DNA of 13,184 nucleotides from Opitutaceae bacterium (GTDB lineage: Bacteria > Verrucomicrobiota > Verrucomicrobiia > Opitutales > Opitutaceae), in contig JAESUN010000346.1 in the NCBI GenBank assembly GCA_016763045.1, positions 1 to 13,184 of the forward strand, in the 5' to 3' direction. The position numbers and the translations under genes were made by a program. Under the pieces are notes generated by a model that was not told where the DNA came from, did no database searches, and saw only the letters and a program-made list of their open reading frames with translations. How positions within the stretch are numbered: the first letter of the stretch is position 1; every line of letters starts with the position of its first letter. Shown piece by piece: positions 6,289 through 13,184 of this stretch.

Positions 6289-8249
6289 TGAGGGATGATT
6301 CAATCAGCACAGACATACGGTCAAATAGGGCATTTTTGATAGATAATGTGGATGGAGATAAAACCGTATCAACTCTAACGGATGTAAAGGCTACCGGACA
6401 ACAGTGGCCGCCCCACGACCTTCCGGAAAGCACCTATGATCTCTTGCGTCATTCCGCCGAGGCATATGCCGAGCGTATTGCTATTTCATATTTTGAATCG
6501 GTCGAAGAACATCATCAGACACGAAAATTAAATTATCGCGAACTTTTTCAAGGCGTTACCCGTTCCGCCAACTTACTAGAGCGCCTTGGCATAGGTCAAG
6601 GCGATGTCGTGGCATTGTTGTTACCGAATCTGCTGGAAACACATCTGGTGCTATGGGGCGCGGAAGCAGCCGGAGTGGTCATGCCACTCAACCCTCTTCT
6701 GGAGGCGAAAGCTATCTCAGCCTTGCTGTCGGCAGCTCAAGCAAAATTACTTATTACATTAGGGAGTGATCCCGTCCTCGTTGAAAAGATGTTCGACGCA
6801 TTGGTTGAATCGCCAACGGTCCGGGACGTTGTGTTGATATCATCCCCAACTGGTTCAGATTGCTTACGATTACAAGCCCGCTTCGATGCCTTGAAAAGCC
6901 CCGTCAAGGTCCATGATTTCACGGAATGTTTTTTAAATGCACCAGAAAACCACCTTGTAAGCGGGCGTAAAATCTCATCCGACGAGGTTGCGTCCTATTT
7001 TTGCACCGGAGGAACAACCGGACTACCAAAGATCGCCGTACGAACCCACGGACAAACAGTAGCAAACACATGGATGGTTAGTGCTATGCTGGGCACTGCA
7101 TTGAACAAGGAGTCCGTCCTGTTTTGCGGCCTTCCGCTTTTTCATGTAAACGCGGTGATCATCACGGGACTGGTCCCCTTTTTCAAAGGCGCGTCAGTCT
7201 TACTTGGCACGCCTCTCGGCTATCGTACGCGTGAGCTCATTCCTAAATTCTGGGAAATTGTCGAGCAGCATGGCGTGACCGCCTTTAGCGCTGTCCCGAC
7301 ACTATTGGTTTCTCTTCTTGAGCATCCAAGCGCCGGATATGACCTGTCTTCATTCCGCTTTGCCATTTGCGGTGCCGCACCGTTGTCGGCGGAAGTGCTC
7401 CAGCGCTTCGAGAAAACATGTCAAATCTCGATTTCAGAGGGCTATGGCATGACCGAAACGTCATGCGTCGCCTCCCTCAATCCGATCGATGGCGAACACC
7501 GGCCCGGTTCGGTAGGCCTTCCCCTGCCGGCTCAAGACCTTCAGGCTGTAATCCTCGACAAGGACGGCACCTACATTCGTGACGCCCAAACTGACGAGAT
7601 CGGCGTGGTGGGGATAGCGGGTCCGAACATCTTCTCAGGGTACATTGACCCGCATCATAATAAACACGCCTGGATTAATCGCGGTGACGGCCGAAAATGG
7701 CTGAACAGCGGCGATCTCGGAAAAATCGACAAGGACGGCTATCTGTGGCTGACGGGCCGCGCGAAAGACTTGATTATCCGTGGGGGCCACAACATCGACC
7801 CCTCCGTCATCGAGGAAGCATTCTACGCCCATCCTGAAGTTGCACTCGCGGCCGCAGTAGGACGCCCGGACGGTCGGGTAGGCGAACTTCCTGTAGCGTA
7901 TATCCAGCTCCGCGACGGAGCGTCAGTCACCGAGGCTAACCTTCTGGCCTTTGTCTCCAAAACCATCGGTGAACGAGCAGCAATTCCAAAGGCAGTCACC
8001 ATCCTTGAGGCGCTTCCCCTGACCTCAGTTGGCAAGATCCACAAGCCTACGTTGCGCCACATGGAATCAGTAGCAGTAACTAAAAAGGCACTGAAAGATC
8101 AGGGAATTGAATATTCTTCTGTCAACTTTCTGGTAGATGGTGTTGGTGGCGCCACTGTACGCATCCAAGCTAGTGTCGATAATGAGAAACCTATTCGGGA
8201 TGCGCTTTCGCTGTTCACATTCCCTTATCAAATAATCCCTGCGACTTAA
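6288..8249 (+). CDS. Acyl-CoA synthetase (AMP-forming), long form
   Basis: A 653-residue ANL-superfamily enzyme that would activate a carboxylic acid with ATP and CoA in the cytoplasm. The adenylation motifs are in order: P-loop CTGGTTGLPK at 239-248, YGMTE at 386-390, NSGDLG at 473-478, GRAKDLIIRGGHNIDP at 490-505, and the catalytic-lysine motif PLTSVGKIHK at 577-586 (K583). After this motif the chain runs on for nearly 70 residues instead of the usual 20-30, as in a group of about 630-residue acyl-CoA synthetases. The start is uncertain. TTG at 6288 is taken because GGAG lies seven bases upstream; a GTG at 6349 is the next choice and would still keep the full AMP-binding domain. It is divergent from the LacI regulator, with an operator between, and convergent with the esterase at 8284. 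Substrate unknown: aliphatic, terpenoid or aromatic acids are all possible. Confidence 0.88.
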   Translation: MRDDSISTDIRSNRAFLIDNVDGDKTVSTLTDVKATGQQWPPHDLPESTYDLLRHSAEAYAERIAISYFESVEEHHQTRKLNYRELFQGVTRSANLLERLGIGQGDVVALLLPNLLETHLVLWGAEAAGVVMPLNPLLEAKAISALLSAAQAKLLITLGSDPVLVEKMFDALVESPTVRDVVLISSPTGSDCLRLQARFDALKSPVKVHDFTECFLNAPENHLVSGRKISSDEVASYFCTGGTTGLPKIAVRTHGQTVANTWMVSAMLGTALNKESVLFCGLPLFHVNAVIITGLVPFFKGASVLLGTPLGYRTRELIPKFWEIVEQHGVTAFSAVPTLLVSLLEHPSAGYDLSSFRFAICGAAPLSAEVLQRFEKTCQISISEGYGMTETSCVASLNPIDGEHRPGSVGLPLPAQDLQAVILDKDGTYIRDAQTDEIGVVGIAGPNIFSGYIDPHHNKHAWINRGDGRKWLNSGDLGKIDKDGYLWLTGRAKDLIIRGGHNIDPSVIEEAFYAHPEVALAAAVGRPDGRVGELPVAYIQLRDGASVTEANLLAFVSKTIGERAAIPKAVTILEALPLTSVGKIHKPTLRHMESVAVTKKALKDQGIEYSSVNFLVDGVGGATVRIQASVDNEKPIRDALSLFTFPYQIIPAT

Positions 8250-8283
8250 CTTAACGGCAAGATGCAGCATATTGATCATTAAG

Positions 8284-9507
8284 TCATGACAGCTTCTCTA
8301 TACACTGGTAGGTCACTTCGCGCAGGGCTCGCGCACGTGAATCGTCGAGTACGCCTAAACGCAGATTGTTCGGCGTGTAGGCAAAACCCAAATTTGTCGC
8401 GGGATCCGCAAATGCCTGCGATCCTCCGGCTCCGGGAGTGCCATACGCGCGATCATCGGTTCCAAAGTTAAAAAATGGCCCCGGTTTCGAAAATCCGAGC
8501 GAATAGGCCGTCGGTATGCCAAGCACGATGTCCCGATCACCGCAAGAAGGTTCAATTGCTGCGGCCTCAAGCTGTTGAAAAATCTCAGACGCACAATGGA
8601 GTATTGGGTTGCGGCCCGCAAAGAGAGAATAGCTCAACGCAAGTGCCCGGGCCGTCGCCACGCCACCAAAGGATGGTAGTTCAAGCTTGAGATATTTGCG
8701 TGTCGACACGTCGGACAGATTTTTTAGTTTGGGATTGCCGGCAACGCGATGAAAGAGGCTTCGCGGATTCAAACTAGACAGGATAGTACGCAAGGGAAGC
8801 TGGCGTATCGCGCGCCAATCCGGCGTCACAACGATTTCGGCGACACGCTCATCGGGGATAGCATCAGGTAGTCCGATGTACATATCCTTGGGCGGCGGAC
8901 CAGACAGGCGATCACGCACCAATTCGCCAACGGTTCGCCCATGCTGATCAGCCCGGCGAACAATTGCATTCTGGTAGAAGCCCAGCGTTGTCGCATGATA
9001 TCCGTGCCTGGTACCAGGCGTCCAAAGCGGTACTTGTTTCGCGAGCGCATCTTCCAATATCTCACGATCTGCCATCGACTCCGGTGTCAGCGTCACGTCA
9101 ACAGCCGCCAAGCCAGCCTGATGGGCCAACAATTGCCGAACCGTTACGGATGACTTCCCCCCTTGAGCGAACTCGGGCCAATACGAAGCAACTGTGCGAT
9201 CGAAATCCAAATGGCCATCAGAATGAAGCAGCGCCATCACGAGCGCGGACAAGCCCTTGGTGGTAGACATCACGACGACCATCGTATCCTCGTCCCAGGA
9301 CTTCTGACGGTTCAAGCAACGCCAACCACCCCAGATATCGACGACGCGTTCACCGTTAACATACGCCGAACAAGCGGCACCGATCTCCCTACCCTCTCTA
9401 AAATTTTCTCGAAAGATGTCAAGTACGGACTCAAAGCCCGGCGCTATATGACCATAGAGTTCAACCTCACCCTGCGGGGTCGCAACACTGTCCTGTATAA
9501 TATTCAT
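8284..9507 (-). CDS. Serine hydrolase, EstB/LACTB-like beta-lactamase family
   Basis: A 407-residue member of the Beta-lactamase (PF00144) family, different in subgroup from the one at 3558. SxxK is STTK at 81-84 in the context VVMSTTKG, the tyrosine motif is YHATTLG at 170-176, and the third motif region is GAGGSQAFADP at 359-369. No signal peptide is seen, so it should act in the cytoplasm. This GAGGSQ and YHA pattern is typical of esterases of the family VIII group rather than of beta-lactamases. It is the last gene of the minus-strand operon receptor, alpha/beta hydrolase, this gene, with 66 bases to the hydrolase stop. The start ATG has only a weak GAGAG-like ribosome-binding site. It ends 34 bases from the convergent acyl-CoA synthetase. 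Ester cleavage feeding acids to that synthetase is the likely role (inference). Confidence 0.85.
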   Translation of the reverse strand: MNIIQDSVATPQGEVELYGHIAPGFESVLDIFRENFREGREIGAACSAYVNGERVVDIWGGWRCLNRQKSWDEDTMVVVMSTTKGLSALVMALLHSDGHLDFDRTVASYWPEFAQGGKSSVTVRQLLAHQAGLAAVDVTLTPESMADREILEDALAKQVPLWTPGTRHGYHATTLGFYQNAIVRRADQHGRTVGELVRDRLSGPPPKDMYIGLPDAIPDERVAEIVVTPDWRAIRQLPLRTILSSLNPRSLFHRVAGNPKLKNLSDVSTRKYLKLELPSFGGVATARALALSYSLFAGRNPILHCASEIFQQLEAAAIEPSCGDRDIVLGIPTAYSLGFSKPGPFFNFGTDDRAYGTPGAGGSQAFADPATNLGFAYTPNNLRLGVLDDSRARALREVTYQCIEKLS

Positions 9508-9573
9508 TTCATCTCTCTATCAATCATGCTAGCAGCCCAATGAATTCGGACATCTTTCCTATGCATCTCAACG

Positions 9574-10536
9574 TTAGGAAATAAGAACACTAAACGCCGC
9601 AAGCGCTCTATCCACATCTCTCTTTGTCGACGGTATCGCAGCCGTCATGCTGAAGCAACCATGTATGTTACCCACGGCTTCCTGATAAACAACTGGCACG
9701 CCCGCTTCGATAAGGCGAGCCGCATAAACCCGTCCTTCATCACGTAGCGGATCGAGACCAGCAGTCACAAGCAAGGTCGGCGGCATGCCGGTTTGGTCGA
9801 AGGCAAGCAGATTGAAGCGAGGATCATCCTCGGGGGCATCATAGTGCCCTGTGAACCAATCTAGCGTCTTACGCGTAAGATAATATCCATCCGCATTTTC
9901 TCGCATCGAACGGGTTTCCAGACCGATAGAGACACAGGGATAGATCAGAAACTGCCCTATCAACGGAATTTCAGTAGGCTTGTCAATCAAAGCGCGCGCC
10001 GTAATGGCGGCCAGATTAGCCCCCGCACTGTCTCCAGCGAGGACCAAACCGGACAAGCGGATGCCGAGCGCATCAGAGGCGTTGGTTACGATCCAGCGCG
10101 CCGCCGCTTCCGCATCGTCGGGAGCTGCGGGCCAAGGGTTTTCCGGCGCAAGCCGATAATCGACCGAGACAAGCGGAAGGTTCAGGTCACGCGCGATTGT
10201 GAGGCAAAGCTCATGATGAGAATCGAGATCACCCATCACAAATCCTCCGCCGTGAAAATACAGGATCAGAGGTGTTGGCGCGCCCCTATCCTCCGTATTA
10301 TAACAACGAAGCCCGATTTCCCCGCCAGAATGCGTGAAGCAGATGTCCCGCACGCTAACCAAGTCTTGCTCCACAGGCGCAGAGCGCATTTTCTTGGATA
10401 TCGCGCGCGTTTCCTCCACGCCAAGTTCGCCAATCTGCGCCAGAGGAGTAGTGGCCAGCAGGTCAAGCAGCGCCTGAGCATCGTGTCGAATTGTGTCTTT
10501 TCTCATAAGATCATCATGGCCTATTAATGTTTGCAT
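9574..10536 (-). CDS. Alpha/beta hydrolase of the HSL (hormone-sensitive lipase) type
   Basis: A 320-residue cytoplasmic esterase. Counted from the chosen ATG, HGGGF at 95-99 forms the oxyanion hole, DYRLAPE follows at 126-132, and the nucleophile elbow is GDSAG at 168-172 (Ser170). The likely acid residue is Asp262 in GLDPLRDEG and the base is His292 in NIHGC. These are the marks of the HSL family (bacterial family IV), which hydrolyses short to medium esters. A GTG one codon earlier is possible, but the relic copy has GAG there while keeping ATG, so ATG is preferred. It begins 21 bases after the receptor stop, with no strong ribosome-binding site, suggesting translation coupled to the receptor. 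A third ATG at residue 11 (MRKDT) is an alternative. The second operon esterase follows at 9507. Confidence 0.9.
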   Translation of the reverse strand: MQTLIGHDDLMRKDTIRHDAQALLDLLATTPLAQIGELGVEETRAISKKMRSAPVEQDLVSVRDICFTHSGGEIGLRCYNTEDRGAPTPLILYFHGGGFVMGDLDSHHELCLTIARDLNLPLVSVDYRLAPENPWPAAPDDAEAAARWIVTNASDALGIRLSGLVLAGDSAGANLAAITARALIDKPTEIPLIGQFLIYPCVSIGLETRSMRENADGYYLTRKTLDWFTGHYDAPEDDPRFNLLAFDQTGMPPTLLVTAGLDPLRDEGRVYAARLIEAGVPVVYQEAVGNIHGCFSMTAAIPSTKRDVDRALAAFSVLIS

Positions 10537-10632
10537 CACTTGGCGCAGCAGATATGGTCAGAACCTCTTGCTGAGTACCACGCCGACTGTCCGTGGTTGG
10601 GCCAGGGTCACAGGAACTGGCGCGCCTGGGAC
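10475..10632 (-). repeat. Right arm of inverted duplication, 3' part
   Basis: Counterpart of 1592-1749. It contains the last 24 codons and stop of the intact receptor, the short gap, and the first 62 bases of the alpha/beta hydrolase gene. Shared runs include TTCTGACCATATCTG (minus strand) across the stop codon and ACAATTCGACACGATGCT in the hydrolase. Confidence 0.8.
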
Positions 10633-12816
10633 AAATTGATTGGTAATGGTGGATGCGGAAACTTCGCCGCTAACACCGAAGAGATTCTTGATATAGGGGC
10701 TAACCTCCCAACCGTCCGCTAATTGCAAGTTCATGGTTGCATCGACAATATTGTAACTGGCAAGCTTGTAAAGAAGCGCCACATTACTGCCCTCGTAGCC
10801 GGAGTTGCGCGCGCCGATGTGCCTTAGCGTAACATTCAGAGATCCTTCTATGGAATCGCTTAGCTCGAAGCTGTATTTTGTCGCCAAGGCGAAGCTGAAT
10901 TTTGACGAGAGGGGTAACCTTGCGCCGATGTAGTTCAGGCCGAGAACCGGTGCCACAGTGGTCAGCTTGGCGTCCGTATAGGACGCTGTAGCAAGGACGT
11001 TGAAATTCGGAACGACGCGATAGGACAGCAATGCCTCAGCGCCGTTGACGCGCGCGTTACCAGCATTCACGAGCTGATTAACGCCCCCGATATTGCGGAC
11101 TTGCTGAATGTTGGTCCAGTCGATGTGGTAAGCGCTGACATTGATAAAGCCTCGCCCTGCCAGACTTTGTTTCACCCCGACTTCATAGTTCCAGAGCTTA
11201 TCAGGCGAAAAGGACAGATTACCGCTACTGGTGCCGCCGGTCTGCAAATTGGGTCCGCCAGGCCGATAACCGCTGGCGATGCGGCCGTAAATCATGGTTT
11301 CCTCTGTCGGACGGTAGCGCAGATTGAAGAGATAGGTTTGAACAGACTCTTTGGAGGTTCCGGTACTGACTATAGAGGTATTTGGTGCGGGCGGGTTCAC
11401 AATGAAACCGAAACCACTGGAGGAAAATACCTGATCGCTCCAGTTTTGCCGTATACCGGCTGTCACATCCAATGTGGGACTGATCTGGAGCGTTGCATTG
11501 GCGAAGAGGGCGAAATCCTTAGCCACGCTAGGCAAATCGAACCTGCCGATGGGCAGGCCAAGCAGCTGTCCTTGGGGATCGGCATTGTTTTGTATGTTGG
11601 CCACCTGAAACGTTGTCTCGCGAGAATAAAAAGCGCCCGCGACCCACTCTAATGTGCCGCCGCTTTCTGAGGTCAGGCGCACTTCCTGGGTTAAGCGCTT
11701 GCTCGTAGAGTCACTGAGAAGAATGTAAGGGTTGACGCCGATCGGCCCCAGAGCCGCGCCTAGAATGGCACTATAGGCGACACCAAAATCACTCGCGGAC
11801 TGATTCCGTATCTTTTGATAGGCGGTGATTGAAGTCAAGTTTGCCCATTGAAGGTCCCAGTTGATCACGGCGCTTCCCAGATAGAGTTCTGCTTCGGCCC
11901 CCTGAGATGAAGCGAAAGACTGATCGTAGGTGCCTTGTGTCGGGGCGTGGGTAACCACATCACGCATGGAGGCCGCGGTGCCGTTGCTTTGGAGGTGCTC
12001 AGCGAAACCGTTCAGTTGAATCTGAAGGTCTGGCGTAACGTCAATCAGAAGAGCGAGGCGCCCATGCAACATGCGGGAGTTACCGATATTCTCCCGGTTG
12101 TGATCCGGATCATCAATATAACCAGGAGCGTCCTCGGCCATAGCGGTCACGCGTAAAGCAACCTTGTCGCCCAAGGGGGTGTTCAACGCCACCCGAGCGG
12201 CCCCGCCAACCTTACTGTTGGAGGTGAAGTTGCCTTCTGCCTCTATCTGCCCGGAGAATTCGTCGAGGCTTGGCGCTTCGGTAATATATCTTAGCGTACC
12301 GCCGAGCGCATTCGCGCCGAAAAGAGTGCCTTGTGGGCCGCTGAGAACTTCTACCCGTTGAAGATCGAAGAGGCCGATATTGATGGCCTGCGCACCTGCG
12401 CCGAAGGGAGTACTTGACCCGATCGGGACATCATCGAGATAGAGGCCAATTGCGCTGTTCAACTGTTTACTTCCCGTAGTAATGCCGCGAATGACAACTT
12501 TGTTGGTGTTCGGTGATGTTGACTGAAAACTCACACCAGGCGTGAAGGCCGCGAAATCGACAAGGCTTCTGGCTTTCAAATCTTGCAACATTTGACCGCT
12601 GACGGCGCTGACAGCACCAGGCACATCATGGAGGCGCTCGTCGCGCCGTGTCGCGGTAACAATAATTTCCTCAAATGCCGTCTCTACGCGTTTCTGGGAA
12701 GCATTATCCGCAGACGACGACCCGGCCTTCTCCTGCGCATAGGCAACCGGACTCAATGCGACGATTACCAGAGCCGAAACGCTGGACATAAACTTCATAC
12801 CAAACTTGCTAGACAT
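10558..12816 (-). CDS. TonB-dependent outer-membrane receptor
   Basis: A 752-residue receptor for energy-dependent uptake across the outer membrane. The signal peptide ends near AYA (25-27) before QEKAG. A TonB box EEIIVTATRR is at 49-58, then the plug domain with VPGAVSAVSG (65-74) and VEVLSGPQGTLFGANALGGT (155-174), and a long beta-barrel ending in the terminal Phe of VLSKRF. The length is normal for the sphingomonad family involved in uptake of organic substrates. An upstream GTG at 12954 would add 46 residues of promoter read-through with two operators in it, so ATG 12816, preceded by GGGAGA and eight bases, is chosen. It is the first gene of an operon with two hydrolases, which suggests that an ester is the cargo. 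Expression is probably set by the two palindromes at 12834-12907. A relic of a second copy lies at 1565. Confidence 0.93.
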   Translation of the reverse strand: MSSKFGMKFMSSVSALVIVALSPVAYAQEKAGSSSADNASQKRVETAFEEIIVTATRRDERLHDVPGAVSAVSGQMLQDLKARSLVDFAAFTPGVSFQSTSPNTNKVVIRGITTGSKQLNSAIGLYLDDVPIGSSTPFGAGAQAINIGLFDLQRVEVLSGPQGTLFGANALGGTLRYITEAPSLDEFSGQIEAEGNFTSNSKVGGAARVALNTPLGDKVALRVTAMAEDAPGYIDDPDHNRENIGNSRMLHGRLALLIDVTPDLQIQLNGFAEHLQSNGTAASMRDVVTHAPTQGTYDQSFASSQGAEAELYLGSAVINWDLQWANLTSITAYQKIRNQSASDFGVAYSAILGAALGPIGVNPYILLSDSTSKRLTQEVRLTSESGGTLEWVAGAFYSRETTFQVANIQNNADPQGQLLGLPIGRFDLPSVAKDFALFANATLQISPTLDVTAGIRQNWSDQVFSSSGFGFIVNPPAPNTSIVSTGTSKESVQTYLFNLRYRPTEETMIYGRIASGYRPGGPNLQTGGTSSGNLSFSPDKLWNYEVGVKQSLAGRGFINVSAYHIDWTNIQQVRNIGGVNQLVNAGNARVNGAEALLSYRVVPNFNVLATASYTDAKLTTVAPVLGLNYIGARLPLSSKFSFALATKYSFELSDSIEGSLNVTLRHIGARNSGYEGSNVALLYKLASYNIVDATMNLQLADGWEVSPYIKNLFGVSGEVSASTITNQFVPGAPVPVTLAQPRTVGVVLSKRF

Positions 12817-12833
12817 TACTATATTCTCCCTTT

Positions 12834-12851
12834 TTTGTAAATATTTACAAA
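12834..12851. promoter_or_regulatory. LacI-type operator, proximal site of receptor promoter
   Basis: TTTGTAAATATTTACAAA is a perfect 18-base palindrome just upstream of the receptor ribosome-binding site, with its centre about 26 bases from the ATG. It is probably within the transcribed leader, or at the start point if TTGCAT (minus strand, spanning 12873-12878) is a -35 box. Its centre is 54 bases from the distal site. Confidence 0.65.
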
Positions 12852-12883
12852 GGTGTAACACAAGCAAATTAGCCATGCAAGAT

Positions 12884-12907
12884 ATTATATGTAAATATTT
12901 ACATATA
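12884..12907 (-). promoter_or_regulatory. LacI-type operator with abutting -10 box, distal site of receptor promoter
   Basis: A perfect 22-base palindrome (12886-12907, core TGTAAATATTTACA at 12890-12903) overlaps a TATAAT hexamer (minus strand, 12889-12884). A protein bound here would block a promoter using that box. Two equal sites 54 bases apart on the same face of the helix would allow cooperative binding or looping. Confidence 0.65.
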
Positions 12908-12938
12908 TAAAAATAAGCCAACAGCATGTGAAGGCCTT

Positions 12939-12953
12939 TGACAGGGCTTGTCA
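12939..12953. promoter_or_regulatory. Imperfect palindrome TGACA-N5-TGTCA upstream of receptor promoter
   Basis: Identical in all 15 bases to the site at 1428-1442 in the relic copy. It lies upstream of the distal operator at the place expected for an activator site. No regulator can be assigned. Confidence 0.35.
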
Positions 12954-13033
12954 CGTTAACTTTATGAAGCGTGATATTCTTTTAAATGTGTAGATCAAAC
13001 AACATCGTATTGAGAAAATTTATGTGACAAACC

Positions 13034-13183
13034 CTAGAAAATAGCAATGGCATTGACCGGACTACCCGTTCCGCCCGGCACTGATGTGTCAATGATCTCC
13101 GCCTTGCAGCCGATCACGACCTCGCCCACATAGCCCCTGATCCATACTTCTCGGTGACCATAAGCAACCGGCACAGAATAATC
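13034..13183 (-). mobile_element. IS21-family transposase (IstA-like) C-terminal fragment, cut by window edge
   Basis: From the right edge inward on minus, the frame reads DYSVPVAYGHREVWIRGYVG, then EVVIGCKAEII. This matches the C-terminal beta domain of IS21 IstA-type (Mu-like DDE) transposases, which normally continues with ARH.RSY. Here it instead continues DTSVPGGTGSPVNAIAIF and stops at 13034-13036. The break at about 13090 suggests a deletion or recombination joining the transposase to unrelated sequence. The rest of the element lies outside the window. No IstB gene or terminal repeat is seen inside it. Confidence 0.65.
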
Positions 13184-13184
13184 A

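Larger units (their letters stand above)
12790..12964 (-). repeat. Right arm of inverted duplication, 5' part
   Basis: Counterpart of 1417-1591, covering promoter, operators, ribosome-binding site and nine codons of the receptor gene. By-eye alignment shows about 14 differences over 165 bases, with the palindromes and TATAAT largely spared. Confidence 0.85.

Noticed and set aside
8243..8285. Inverted repeat GACTTAA/TTAAGTC between the convergent genes, possible bidirectional terminator
   Set aside because: The arms are only seven A/T-rich pairs around a 29-base loop with no T run, and they mostly consist of the stop codons.
11101..11652. Plus-strand 183-residue open frame inside the receptor gene
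   Set aside because: It is antisense to a well-supported receptor barrel, and no family features are visible in its translation.

Overview
The window looks like a chromosomal accessory region of an alphaproteobacterium, most likely of the Sphingomonadales. The clues are a TonB-dependent receptor with a sphingomonad-style plug, promoters tied to LacI-type operators, and a catabolic gene set of receptor, esterases, CoA ligase and transporter. This taxonomic call is inference from gene style and moderate base composition; nothing in the window is a phylogenetic marker.

Layout. Bases 1-1335 are AT-rich gene debris: the C-terminal end of an outer-membrane beta-barrel protein (minus), the C-terminal half of a DUF4143 ATPase (plus), a broken XRE-type regulator (minus) and a probable IS3-type transposase scrap (minus). 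Bases 1417-1749 are a shrunken second copy, in inverse orientation, of the receptor promoter, receptor ends and hydrolase start found at 10475-12964. Bases 1797-4877 carry an operator-linked promoter, a possible small ORF, an MHS-type major facilitator transporter and a Tat-exported family VIII-like esterase, all on plus. A LacI-family regulator (5003-6037, minus) with its own terminator is divergent from a long acyl-CoA synthetase (6288-8249, plus). A minus-strand operon then reads TonB-dependent receptor (12816-10558), alpha/beta hydrolase of the HSL type (10536-9574) and a second serine-type esterase (9507-8284). The right edge is an IS21-type transposase fragment (13034-13183).

How it may work together (inference). 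The receptor would take up an ester-type compound across the outer membrane. The Tat-exported esterase could cleave it in the periplasm and the two cytoplasmic hydrolases could cleave it inside. The MHS transporter would bring an acid into the cell and the acyl-CoA synthetase would activate the released acid for beta-oxidation-like breakdown. The substrate cannot be read from the sequence.

The most striking signal is a repeated palindrome, TGTAAATATTTACA or a one-mismatch form. It occurs six times, only in the promoter regions of the receptor (two), its relic copy (two), the transporter unit (one) and the LacI/acyl-CoA synthetase divergent region (one). This looks like a small local regulon of the LacI-type protein encoded in the middle. 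The relic copy keeps both operators and the start codon but has lost the equivalent of 719 receptor codons in frame.
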